A stretch of DNA of 64,000 bases from Actinacidiphila oryziradicis. Lineage in GTDB: Bacteria > Actinomycetota > Actinomycetes > Streptomycetales > Streptomycetaceae. The DNA lies in NCBI RefSeq assembly GCF_005047355.1, contig NZ_SUMC01000030.1:1-64000 (forward strand), read 5' to 3'. Below are positions 27,370 to 35,277 of this stretch, one piece after another. Each line of letters begins with the position of its first letter. Position 1 is the first letter of the stretch. The notes under the pieces were generated by a model, which searched no databases, was not told the DNA's origin, and saw only the letters and a program-made list of their open reading frames with translations. Both the position numbers and the translations under genes were made by a program.

Positions 27370-27884
27370 CGCACGCTTCCCTCCAGAGCGTCTGCGCCCC
27401 ATGCGGCCAGCCGATCCGGGACCGGCCCGGTGCCGTCCAAAACGTGCCGGGAGAACGCGTCGCGCTCGTGGGCCAAGAGGGCGGCCTCCCACACGCAGGG
27501 GGCCAGACCGGTGCGGCCCGGCCGGAGTTGGTCGGGCCGCCCGGCCGGGCTGGTGAAGATCGCCAGGTCGGACATGTGCCCCTCAATCCAGGTGTGGACC
27601 AGGAGGTAGTCGCCGTCGCCACCCGCGTGCAGGATCAGCACGGCGAGCCCGAGCGACCCGCGGACGCGTCCGAGCTCCAGATAGGCGGCAGCAATCTGCA
27701 GCGCCGTTTCTGTGTCCTGATCGGTCAGCGTGCGCCCCGGTGCCTGCAGGCCGTACACCTTCACCAGGTGGCCGCTGGCCTCGTGGATGCCCAATGCCCG
27801 TGCGTTCCGGTCGTGGTGACCCTCAGCCAAGGTGAGCAGTGCATGGGTGTCGACCGCCGCCGGCGGTTCCTCGCGGTCATTCAT
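27366..27884 (-). CDS. Conserved hypothetical protein, 172 residues
   Basis: The start ATG at 27884 gives a protein that opens MNDREEPPAAVDTHALLTLA. The middle (RNARALGIHEASGHLVKVYG, then GSLGLAVLILHAGGDGDY) has the look of a compact mixed alpha/beta domain. No known catalytic motif, membrane helix or signal peptide is seen. It is coupled to the frameshifted gene downstream through an ATGA overlap. I believe similar proteins are common in Streptomyces mobile regions, but the function is unknown. Confidence 0.65.
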   Translation of the reverse strand: MNDREEPPAAVDTHALLTLAEGHHDRNARALGIHEASGHLVKVYGLQAPGRTLTDQDTETALQIAAAYLELGRVRGSLGLAVLILHAGGDGDYLLVHTWIEGHMSDLAIFTSPAGRPDQLRPGRTGLAPCVWEAALLAHERDAFSRHVLDGTGPVPDRLAAWGADALEGSVR

Positions 27885-28115
27885 GCGGCCATCGTGCCGG
27901 GCGCAGGCCCGCCCGCCTTCGGCGGGGCGGCTCCCGTGCCGTCCTGCGGCCGCCCGACCTGCGACTGCGCCGACGGCGGTTGTCGTCGTTTGTTCATCGC
28001 TTAGCACCCACGCACGGCCCACAGACGGCCCGAGCGGGGGTGTTGCCAATCCTCACGCCTCACTTCGCTTCTCTGAAACACTCGCTTGAAGGCTGCGATT
28101 CGGGGCCTTGCCTGC

Positions 28116-28622
28116 CTACTCTCCGGTGACTCCGTCGATGCGCTCGCGGAGAAGGTCGGCATGGCCGTTATGCCGCGCGTACTCCTCGATCATGTGGGTG
28201 AGGACGTAGCGGAGTGAGAACTTCTCATCGCCGTAGTGCCCGACAACGTCGAGGGATTCGGCAGCATCCGCGATGTCGCGGGATCGGGCGCATGCCTCGT
28301 GCCAGACGTTGAACGCCTGACCCGGGTCGGCCTCATCGACGTCGAATTCGGCGAACGCCCCGTCGGACATCCGCCCCCAGTAGCTCCGGATGTGCTCACC
28401 GTTGATCACGTTCTGGAACCAAGACCGCTCGACATCCGCGAGGTGACGAACCAGCCCGAGCAGGGACATGGCGGAAGGCGGAACGGCCTTCTCCCTGAGC
28501 TGTTCGGCGGTCAGTCCCGAGCACTTCATGGCCAGCGTCTGGCGCTGGTAGTCCAGGAAGCGGGTCAGCGATATGCGCTCGTCAGCCACCCGTGGAGGTT
28601 CGGATCTGTTGTATTCACCCAT
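28116..28622 (-). CDS. DinB family protein (DUF664-type)
   Basis: This encodes 168 residues from ATG at 28622 (MGEYNRSEPPRV). The four-helix DinB/YfiT fold is indicated by LTRFLDYQRQTLAMKCSGLT, the motif LLGLVRHLADVERSWFQ and the C-terminal HMIEEYARHNGHADLLRE. The family holds a metal through three histidines; His residues at LVRHL, EYARHNGH are present. Members act as thiol-dependent transferases or have unknown roles. The gene has no clear operon partner. Confidence 0.88.
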   Translation of the reverse strand: MGEYNRSEPPRVADERISLTRFLDYQRQTLAMKCSGLTAEQLREKAVPPSAMSLLGLVRHLADVERSWFQNVINGEHIRSYWGRMSDGAFAEFDVDEADPGQAFNVWHEACARSRDIADAAESLDVVGHYGDEKFSLRYVLTHMIEEYARHNGHADLLRERIDGVTGE

Positions 28623-28920
28623 CAGATGATCATCCCAAACGAGCTCGAGCAGGGGAACTGGATTCCGGAGACAGACGGGTCGGCCTGGCTGTAGCTCTCC
28701 CTTCCGGGGCGCTGTGCGCGCGGCCGGCGGAGTCTCAATGGGCGAGTCAAGGCCCGTCTTCTTGCCCTGGTTCTTCACGGTCGGGTTTCCCACCTGCGAC
28801 CCCGCGGCACACCCGACTTCTGACCTGGGCCGATGTCTGCGGTATCTGTCATCGCTGGTCAGCCTCGGTTCGCCTCGGACGGCCCAGAGACGGCCCGGGA
28901 CTTGACCGCCCGGATCGTTC

Positions 28921-29292
28921 TTAGTCGATCAAGGACTCAAACACAGCTGTGAGAGGACCCGCGGCGTCACCCGTGTTGACCACTCCACGAGGCTCGATGA
29001 GCAGGGCACTGACCTCTTCATCTGCCTTGGGACAGTGCTCGACTCCGCGCGGGACAGTGAACATCTCACGGGGTCCGAGCACGACGTCTCGGTCTCGAAG
29101 TTGAATGGTGAGCTTACCGCCCAAGACGATGAAGACCTCGTCGGTGTCCTCGTGGGTGTGCCAAACGAACTCACCGAGGATCTTGACGACCTTGATCTCG
29201 TAGTCGTTCAGCCTTCCGACAACCTTCGGCGACCAGTGCTCGGAGAAGGCGCTGAGCTTCTCATCGAAGTTGACCTTGTTGGCATAGCTCAT
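28921..29292 (-). CDS. Cupin domain protein
   Basis: This encodes 123 residues from ATG at 29292. A single cupin barrel carries a complete metal site: His45 and His47 (VWHTHEDTDE), Glu52 and His86 (PRGVEHCPKA). Small cupins of this size are isomerases, dioxygenases or sensors; the substrate cannot be told. It is divergent from the PLP enzyme, with 265 bases between them, so the two may share a control region. Confidence 0.88.
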   Translation of the reverse strand: MSYANKVNFDEKLSAFSEHWSPKVVGRLNDYEIKVVKILGEFVWHTHEDTDEVFIVLGGKLTIQLRDRDVVLGPREMFTVPRGVEHCPKADEEVSALLIEPRGVVNTGDAAGPLTAVFESLID

Positions 29293-29557
29293 GGGATCAC
29301 CCTGTCGGACCCGGGGACCTACGCACAAGGCCGGTTTAGGGGCTTTGAGCGGTGTCCTCTCCGGTCTGGGCTCGAGCACGATCAGGGGGCTATACGCTTG
29401 TCCGCGAAATCGGGCAGCCACGGTCTGCCCGCTGATGCGCCCGATTGACCCGCGGGTCTGGGCCCCGACAGGAACCACAATTGTCCCACCTCAACAGACC
29501 AGCAGGAATTGACAATTACACGATGCAACAGCGCCGACGGCACTACGCTGCTGTGTC

Positions 29558-30538
29558 GTGCAGGAGACGCGCCTCGACACTGCTCGGATCCGGGCGGCCC
29601 GCCGGGTAATCGACCCGATTTTTCTCGACACTCCGCTGTACCGCTGCGAGGCGCTGGAGCGCGACCTCGGGTGCACGGTGAGCATCAAGCTCGAAACGGC
29701 GAACCCGGTCCGCAGCTTTAAGGCCCGCGGCACCGAGGTAGTCGCGAGCCTGCTCGCCGACAATGGCTCGCCAGCCGTGGTGTGCGCCAGCGCGGGCAAC
29801 CTTGGCCAAGCCCTCGCTTGGTCCGGTCGCGGCCGGGGGCTCGACGTGACCGTCGTGGCATCCCGCTTTGCGACTGTGGCCAAGCTTGATCGCATCCGCG
29901 CGTTGGACGCCAGGTTGGAGCTGGTGGACGGCGACCACGAGATGGCTCGCGAGCGGGCGGCGGCCATCGCGCGGTACGACGGCATCCGGCTGGTCGAAGA
30001 CAGCCTGGACATCGAGACCTGCGAGGGCGCGGCGACCATCGGCCTGGAACTGGTGGACACCGTGCCGTCGTTCGACGCCGTCCTGATTGCTCTCGGCGGC
30101 GGGGCGCTGGCCACCGGTGTGGGTCATGTGGTGAAGGCCTGGGCGCCCGAAGTCGAGGTGATCTGCGTCCAGCCGCTGGGCGCACCGGCGCTGACACACT
30201 CGTGGCGCCAACGGCGTGTCGTCACCACCGACTCGACCAACACCATCGCTGACGGCGTCGCCGGCCGGCGTCCCATCCAGGCCGTCCTGGACGACCTCCT
30301 CCTGGTCGCTGATGACGCCGTCCTGGTTCAGGAGGCGTCGATCACCGCCGGTATGAGGATGCTCCTCGACCGCGCTGGCCTCGTCGTCGAACCGTCGGCC
30401 GCGCTCGGCATCGCGGCGATCCTCGAAGACCGTGACCGCTTCGCCGGCCGACACGTAGTCATCATCGTGTGCGGCAGCAACGTCGACGTAGACGCTTATC
30501 ACCGCTGGGTCGGTGCGGCTCCCATCCACAGGTCTTGA
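29558..30538 (+). CDS. PLP-dependent threonine/serine dehydratase-like enzyme
   Basis: This encodes 326 residues from GTG at 29558. It is a fold-type II PLP enzyme: the Schiff-base lysine is Lys55 in SFKARG, the substrate-binding loop is SAGNLGQA and the phosphate-binding glycine loop is ALGGGALATG. The length fits a catabolic threonine or serine dehydratase without a regulatory ACT domain; related enzymes act on hydroxy-amino acids or diaminopropionate. It lies in the accessory region with a cupin and a haloacid dehalogenase but no evident shared pathway. Confidence 0.88.
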   Translation: MQETRLDTARIRAARRVIDPIFLDTPLYRCEALERDLGCTVSIKLETANPVRSFKARGTEVVASLLADNGSPAVVCASAGNLGQALAWSGRGRGLDVTVVASRFATVAKLDRIRALDARLELVDGDHEMARERAAAIARYDGIRLVEDSLDIETCEGAATIGLELVDTVPSFDAVLIALGGGALATGVGHVVKAWAPEVEVICVQPLGAPALTHSWRQRRVVTTDSTNTIADGVAGRRPIQAVLDDLLLVADDAVLVQEASITAGMRMLLDRAGLVVEPSAALGIAAILEDRDRFAGRHVVIIVCGSNVDVDAYHRWVGAAPIHRS

Positions 30539-30808
30539 CAATTGCCCGGAGCGCGGGCGTAGCGGGTGATCAAACTGATGAAGATGCACTCCGACCAACT
30601 GGGCTGGATCCGAGCTGCTTTGCCCCTTGCGGGGGGATCGGCATGCCGTATCAACCGGCATTCCGATCTGTGTGCGTCAGTTGTCCTTGCCCTCTTCCCC
30701 CGTTCCGCGCCCCACCTCGGCAGCGAGGGATGCAGCCGAGCCCGGCCGCGTCCCCGCAAGGATACAGAGACTGATCTGACACCCGCGGGCACCCGGCAGA
30801 TGGTGAGT

Positions 30809-31492
30809 TCACCGTGACCGGGTGAGAACTTCGGCCAGCTCCCGCAGGTCGTGCGCAGTGTGAGTGGGTGCGGTCATCACCCGCGGGTAGGGGGGTGCGC
30901 CACGTTGCAGCCATGCTGCCTGCAGGCCTGCGCGGCGTGCTCCGTCGATGTCCCAGGGATGGACGGCAACCAGCAGGGTCTCGGCGGGGTCGGCGGTCAA
31001 CTGGTCGGTGGCGTAGCGGTAGGCCGCTGCCGCCGGCTTCCACGCCCGTACGGTACTCACGTCCAGCAGAGCCTCGAAGTGTTCGAGGAGTCCGGCTCGG
31101 GCCAGCAGGCGCTCGGTGGTGGCGGTGGCGCCGTTGGTCAAGGTGGCCAGGCGCAGACCGGCGGCATGCAATTGCTCGACGCCGTGGGGGACGTCGGGGT
31201 GTACGTCCAGGTTGTTGAAGCCGTCCAGGATGCGGGTCACCGCGTGGTCGAGGTCGCCGTTCCAGCCGTCCAGGCCGGGCAGCAGGCCGCGCAGCCCGGC
31301 CTCGGCTACGTCCCGGAAGTCCGCGTAGGCGCCGGCTGCGGTCAGCGCCAGTCCGTCACGCAGCACACCGGCGAACCAGGTCGCCAGCAGGTGGCCGGGC
31401 GCGCCCACCGCCTCGAACCGGCCGCGCAACGGGGAGAGGTCGCTCAGGGTCTCGTTGACGTCGAAAACAATCAGGCGTACTGGCGCATGCAT
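30809..31492 (-). CDS. Haloacid dehalogenase type II (L-2-haloacid dehalogenase-like)
   Basis: This encodes 227 residues from ATG at 31492. HAD motifs are in order: the nucleophile Asp11 in FDVNETL, motif II in LTNGATATTERLL, and the Lys of motif III in RAWKPAAAAY followed by VHPWDIDGARRAGL. The FDVNETL form is typical of haloacid dehalogenase type II proteins rather than phosphatases. It would release halide from 2-haloacids, but many members have other substrates. Confidence 0.88.
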   Translation of the reverse strand: MHAPVRLIVFDVNETLSDLSPLRGRFEAVGAPGHLLATWFAGVLRDGLALTAAGAYADFRDVAEAGLRGLLPGLDGWNGDLDHAVTRILDGFNNLDVHPDVPHGVEQLHAAGLRLATLTNGATATTERLLARAGLLEHFEALLDVSTVRAWKPAAAAYRYATDQLTADPAETLLVAVHPWDIDGARRAGLQAAWLQRGAPPYPRVMTAPTHTAHDLRELAEVLTRSR

Positions 31493-31542
31493 GGTCTCTA
31501 GCTCCTTGGTTGTTGCCGCTGGCAGAGTGGCTCGCGGCGGGA

Positions 31543-32018
31543 TCAGGCTCTGCGTAGGTCGGTGAGAGCAGCTTTCACTGCCCGGTGGAAGGTCGGGTAC
31601 GCGTAGATCATGTGCCGCTGCCGCTCGATGGGCACCTCGGCCTGGATCGCGACCGCGAGGCCGTAGAGGACCTCGCCGCCGACCGGCCCGATGGAGGTAG
31701 CGCCGACCAGCACGCCGCGGTCGGCTTCCTCGACCAGTTCGATCAGGCCCTCGTTGCCTGCCTTGTGGATCCAGCCGCAGGTGGAGGAGGGAAGCTGGGT
31801 AGTGCCGGTTTGTACGCGCAGACCCTGCTCCCGGGCGGCGTGCTCACTCAGGCCCACGGAACCGACTTCGGGGTCGGTGAAGGTCACCTGGGGCAGAGCG
31901 CGGTAGTGCGCGTCGGGTCCCGGCTCGCCGAGGATGGCGCGTACCGCAATCTCCGTCTGGTACAGGGCCACGTGGGTGAACAATCCCAGTCCGGGGCCAC
32001 CGGAGATGTGCGCAAAGG
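31543..32018 (-). pseudogene. Flavoprotein disulfide reductase, C-terminal fragment
   Basis: About 155 residues match the dimerisation domain of FAD-dependent dihydrolipoamide/mercuric reductase-type enzymes: GLFTHVALYQTEIAVRA, VTFTDPEVGSVGLSE and the end YAYPTFHRAVKAAL. The FAD and NAD domains are missing. Its 5' side meets, head to head, the truncated integrase on the plus strand near 32020, showing a deletion or rearrangement junction. Confidence 0.8.
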
Positions 32019-32886
32019 TTGCGTTTACGGCTGCCCTCAGCGCTTGCGTCCGTCCGTCCTGACTCCGTCCGCGTCGAGTGGCAGCTGTACGAACTCGACT
32101 CCGGAGAGATGCTGCGCTGCCCTCCCAAGGACGACAGCTACCGCACGATCGACGCGCCGCCGTGGCTGTCGGACCTGGTCTCCGAGCACATCGCCCGCAC
32201 CAAGACCAAACCCTGCCCATGCCACGGGAAGGCGTACGTCTTCCATGGCCAGGGCACGGTCCGAGGGGGAAACCCCGGTGCGAAGCTCGTGGACGTCGCA
32301 CGGCGCGCGGGTGTCTCCGGGTACCGTGTCGAACGTCCTCAACCACCCGGAGCGGGTCACTGACGCCACGCGCGTCCGTGTCGAATCGGCTGTTGCGGAA
32401 CTCGGGTTCGTACGCGGCCGGTTGACGCTGAAGCCGAACGCGCATTGGAGGCGCAACGGGTTCGCCACGTGGGTGTTCACGCCGGCCGCCTCCGGCTGGT
32501 ACCCGAAGAAGGCCCCGCAAGAAGCTCGACCGGTGCCCCTGCTCGGGGAGCCGTGGCCCGGCGTTCCCGTCCGAGGCAGGAACTCGCAGGGGCGGGCGGA
32601 TGCCTGTTGGCTCCCGATCGCGAAGGGCCTCACCCCACACGGACTGCGGCACTCCCACCGTACGCACACGGAGGAGCTGGGCACCGAGAAGGTCCTCATG
32701 GACGAGCGCATGGGCCACATCGACGGCTCGGTCTCAGCCCGCTACGCCCACGTCACCCCGGGCATGCGCAGGCGCCTCATGATCGGCCTGACCGAGCAGT
32801 GGGAAGCGGCGCTCGCGGCTCGCCACGCAATCCACCCGCGTTCCTCGGTCAGGGTCCTCGACGCCCTGCTCCGCGCCCGCCCGTAG
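32019..32886 (+). pseudogene. Tyrosine integrase with embedded LacI-type HTH, truncated and frameshifted
   Basis: The N-terminal part is missing. The first frame holds the PPKDDSYRTIDAPPWL segment and KLVDVARRAGVS. A 1-base loss near 32316 shifts the frame, which then continues PGTVSNVLNHPERVTDATRV, WRRNGFATWVFTPAASGWYP and the catalytic end HGLRHSHRTH, MGHIDGSVSARYAHV. VDVARRAGVS...GTVSNVLN is a LacI-family helix-turn-helix set inside the recombinase. It is probably the dead integrase of the left element. Confidence 0.8.
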
Positions 32887-32905
32887 AGACGAGAGGAATG
32901 CTCAA

Positions 32906-32934
32906 CGGCGCCCGGTACACATTGCCGGGCGCCG
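32906..32934. terminator. Probable terminator between the integrase remnant and the minus-strand gene
   Basis: CGGCGCCCGG (32906-32915) pairs perfectly with 32925-32934 across a 9-base loop. Confidence 0.6.
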
Positions 32935-32937
32935 ACT

Positions 32938-33753
32938 TCATAGGGGGAACAGGTCCTCCTGGATGTACTCGACCACCTTGCGTTGCGGATAGAACAGCCC
33001 TAGCAGCATGAAGGTCTTGGGGTGTGCGGAGATGTTGCCGACGAAGCAGTGAACGGCCCGGTCGGGGGTGAACATCCGGTCGAACCAGCGTTCCCGCAGC
33101 TTGTCCTGGACGGCGCGCTCACCGTACTTGCGCAGGAACTTGCGGTACGACTCGCCCGCTTCCCAGTCCTTGAGCCCCATGGCGTGGCCAGGGCATTCCT
33201 TGTCCGCGCAGCGGAAGCTGTAGCGGAATTCGAGCGGTACCCACTCAAGACGGCTGAGATCCTGGTCGAACATATCCAGCTGGTCGGCCAGCGCGGCCTT
33301 GGATGTCGGCCAGGGCTCGGCCGACGCCAGCCGAAACCCGGTGACCTCGGCGGGGCGGAAGATGCCCAAGGAGGTCCCGTGCGCCTCCTGGTCCCTTTTG
33401 ATGGGTCACAGTGATGGCGCGACGAGCGGCTCTATGTGCGCGTACCGCTGCTTCCACCCGTCGGAGGACGGTATCCGAGCGACGACGTGCAAGGTGTCGA
33501 GGTTCGGACGGACGCTTTCAGGCCGCCTGTCCCGGTTGTGCGGTTGGACGTCGACTTCGATGATCGAGTACTTCGCGAACTGGTTGGCCTCTTGCAGAAG
33601 CCGGAACGGAACCGGAAAGAGGCGTACGTGCCTTGGCGCCCCAAGGTCCAGGCGTATGCCGGCCACGCAGCTCGTCTCGTGGTACTTCGTCGACAGCTCT
33701 GGATACGTCTTGACGGTGATCATGATCCGTGCCCGTTGCCACGTTCCTGCCAC
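32938..33753 (-). pseudogene. Partner gene of DUF488-HTH, interrupted by one in-frame TGA
   Basis: A single reading frame of 272 codons runs from GTG at 33753 (with AAAGGGGG six bases upstream) to TAG at 32938, broken only by TGA at 33406-33408. Both halves look like protein: VKTYPELSTKYHETSCVAGI before, and FRYSFRCADKECPGHAMGLK then RWFDRMFTPDRAVHCFVGNI after it. The second half has a CxxxxCxGH pattern that may bind metal. No family is recognised. It lies 86 bases after the DUF488-HTH gene on the same strand, so the two probably form one operon. Confidence 0.65.
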
Positions 33754-33839
33754 ATCGCCCCCTTTGCCGATCGCCCCTGATCAGATTGGAGGGGAGCATC
33801 GGGGTTCAGGCAAGAGGGCCTGCTGGTTCGGCGACGGAG

Positions 33840-34529
33840 TCAGGCCAGCGGCCTCACGGGCGCTGCGGTCCGCTTGTGGATCGTCTCCAGGACCACCTGC
33901 CGGTGGCAGCGCTCTTCGTCCTTTTCGAAGCACAGCACCGCGACCCGCGACTGCCTGGCGTGCTCGGCGAGACGGTCGAGGTCCGACTGGCCCTCATCGG
34001 AACGCAGCACGCTACGGAAGCGGGCTCGGCCTGCGACGAGGCGACCGTCCCAGAACGGAGCGCGATTATCTTTGGGATTCCCCAGCCCACGCAGGTGGGT
34101 GTACTCGATACCAACCTCGGCTAGGGCCAGCCCGAGCCGCGTCTTGCTGAAGCCTGGCTTCCGGCTGATCGGCGTGAGCCGTACATCGGCCACGACCTCG
34201 ATCTGGCTATCCAGGAGCGAGGCGACGAACGAGTCGATGTCACGTCCCTCGTATCCGGCAGACCACAGGCCCGGGGTGGCCGGCTCGGACTGCCGGAACA
34301 GATCGTCGAGCGATACATCGAGAGCCTCGGCGAGCGCTCCAATGGTGAAGAAGCCTGGCTGGATAGCTCCCTCGCTCTCCACCCGCACGAGCGTTCTGGC
34401 ATGAATGCCGGCTTCCTTCGCCAGCTGCGCACGCGTCCATCCCCGCGCCTCCCGCAGCGTGCGTACGCGCTGAGCCAGAACGCGCGCACGGGCGTGGTCA
34501 CGAGAGCTCGTTGTGGGAAGACCAGCCAT
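33840..34529 (-). CDS. HTH (XRE) - DUF488 fusion protein
   Basis: This encodes 229 residues from ATG at 34529. Residues 15-75 form an XRE-type helix-turn-helix (RVRTLREARGWTRAQLAKEA, then HARTLVRVE). Residues 90-225 form a DUF488 domain (SAGYEGRDIDSFVASL, TPISRKPGFSKTRL, YTHLRGLGNP and the Cys motif LCFEKDEERCHRQVV). DUF488 is of unknown biochemical function and occurs in mobile and defence-like loci. The fusion suggests a self-regulating two-gene module with the downstream TGA-interrupted gene. Confidence 0.82.
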   Translation of the reverse strand: MAGLPTTSSRDHARARVLAQRVRTLREARGWTRAQLAKEAGIHARTLVRVESEGAIQPGFFTIGALAEALDVSLDDLFRQSEPATPGLWSAGYEGRDIDSFVASLLDSQIEVVADVRLTPISRKPGFSKTRLGLALAEVGIEYTHLRGLGNPKDNRAPFWDGRLVAGRARFRSVLRSDEGQSDLDRLAEHARQSRVAVLCFEKDEERCHRQVVLETIHKRTAAPVRPLA

Positions 34530-34773
34530 GTGCCGTGATCCTAACTTCCAGTCAGGTGGACATCCAGATGTTCGCCGCGGACGAGCACGGGAACCAGGGT
34601 CGTGTCCCACCGTATTCTTGCTGTCACGTGTCGCACGAGGATTCCGTTGCCGGGAACCGATCAGACATGACCGTCCTGGTACGCCCACCGTGTCGCTTTG
34701 GGGCACGCGCCCAGCGAGGGAGCTCGACCAAGATCTTCTCCCCGTTTTCTCCCAAGAGGCCTCGGGAAGCACT

Positions 34774-34808
34774 CAGGGCCCCGATCCAACAAGTGGATCA
34801 AGGCCCTG
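34774..34808 (-). terminator. Hairpin beside the att copy, likely old tRNA-Pro terminator
   Basis: CAGGGCC...GATCCA pairs with TGGATC...GGCCCTG (34774-34808). It lies just left of the tRNA-derived att copy, in the same relative place as the terminator of the intact tRNA-Pro gene, and may be the original downstream flank of that tRNA. Confidence 0.5.
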
Positions 34809-34823
34809 ACCTGCACTTACGAA

Positions 34824-34866
34824 GTCGGGGTGGCGGGATTTGAACCCACGGCCTCTTCGTCCCGAA
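34824..34866 (-). repeat. attL-like copy of the tRNA-Pro 3' half
   Basis: These 43 bases are identical to 55667-55709 (beginning GTCGGGGTGGCGGGATTTGA), which is the 3' half of the intact tRNA-Pro(CGG) gene. The identity ends exactly within the anticodon arm. Such duplications flank elements inserted at tRNA genes by tyrosine integrases; pSAM2, for example, uses a tRNA-Pro. It would be the left boundary of the 34.8-55.7 kb element. Confidence 0.85.
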
Positions 34867-34948
34867 TCACGGGCACGGCGGTTGCTGAGGTCATCTACGC
34901 GGGTGAGAGGCAGTGCGGGGGTTGTTGACGGTCGCTGCTGGCCGGGCT

Positions 34949-34973
34949 GGTTGCTGTACTTCGCTGCTGTACA
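34949..34973 (+). repeat. Recurrent att-associated motif, copy 3
   Basis: Identical over 25 bases to copies 1 and 2. It lies 82 bases inside the attL-like tRNA copy, mirroring copy 4, which lies 48 bases inside the right end. Confidence 0.65.
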
Positions 34974-35051
34974 TCCAGCTTGCGGATCATGCGGAACTGC
35001 GTCATGCAGAAGACAAGCCGCCCGTTGCGCGTCGAGGGTTATCCTGTCGTT

Positions 35052-35243
35052 ATGAGCGTCGGTTACGACCACTACCCCGAGCTGACGCCCTGATCGAGCG
35101 GCTTCAGCCGGAGCATGCCGATGAGCTTCGTCGGCATGCTCTGCGTTTGGTGGGAGCCGACGAGGTTCCGCCTGCTCACAGGCTGAGCTTCACCGGCATA
35201 GGGGTCAGCGCCAACCAGCACCTGGGCGCTGAGGCCAAACAGA
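35052..35243 (+). pseudogene. VapB-like antitoxin remnant, frameshifted, no toxin
   Basis: It begins MSVGYDHYPEL like copy 1, but a single base is missing at about 35082 (GAGCTGACGCC against GAGCTCCACGCC), which brings in a stop at once. Past the lesion the coding sequence is longer than in copy 1 (ALRLVGADEVPPAHRLSFTG) and shows what the intact antitoxin looked like. The toxin gene is absent. Confidence 0.7.
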
Positions 35244-35277
35244 GCCACTTGCATGGGGTGGTTGCAGCGCGGTCTGG

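Larger units (their letters stand above)
34850..35243 (+). repeat. Element left-end repeat, copy 2
   Basis: Closely similar to 21695-22060 and collinear with it: tRNA-derived start, arm-type motif, upstream region and vapB-like gene. Similarity ends at GCCAAACAGA, after which this copy runs into the catabolic operon instead of the toxin. Confidence 0.75.

Noticed and set aside
33406..33408. TGA as selenocysteine in the DUF488 partner gene
   Set aside because: No SECIS-like hairpin stands out and no family reason for selenocysteine exists; a nonsense change is simpler.
34830..34928. A second tRNA-Pro gene at 34824
   Set aside because: Only the 3' half is present. Beyond 34866 the sequence departs from the tRNA and cannot form the anticodon and D arms, so it is an att copy, not a gene.
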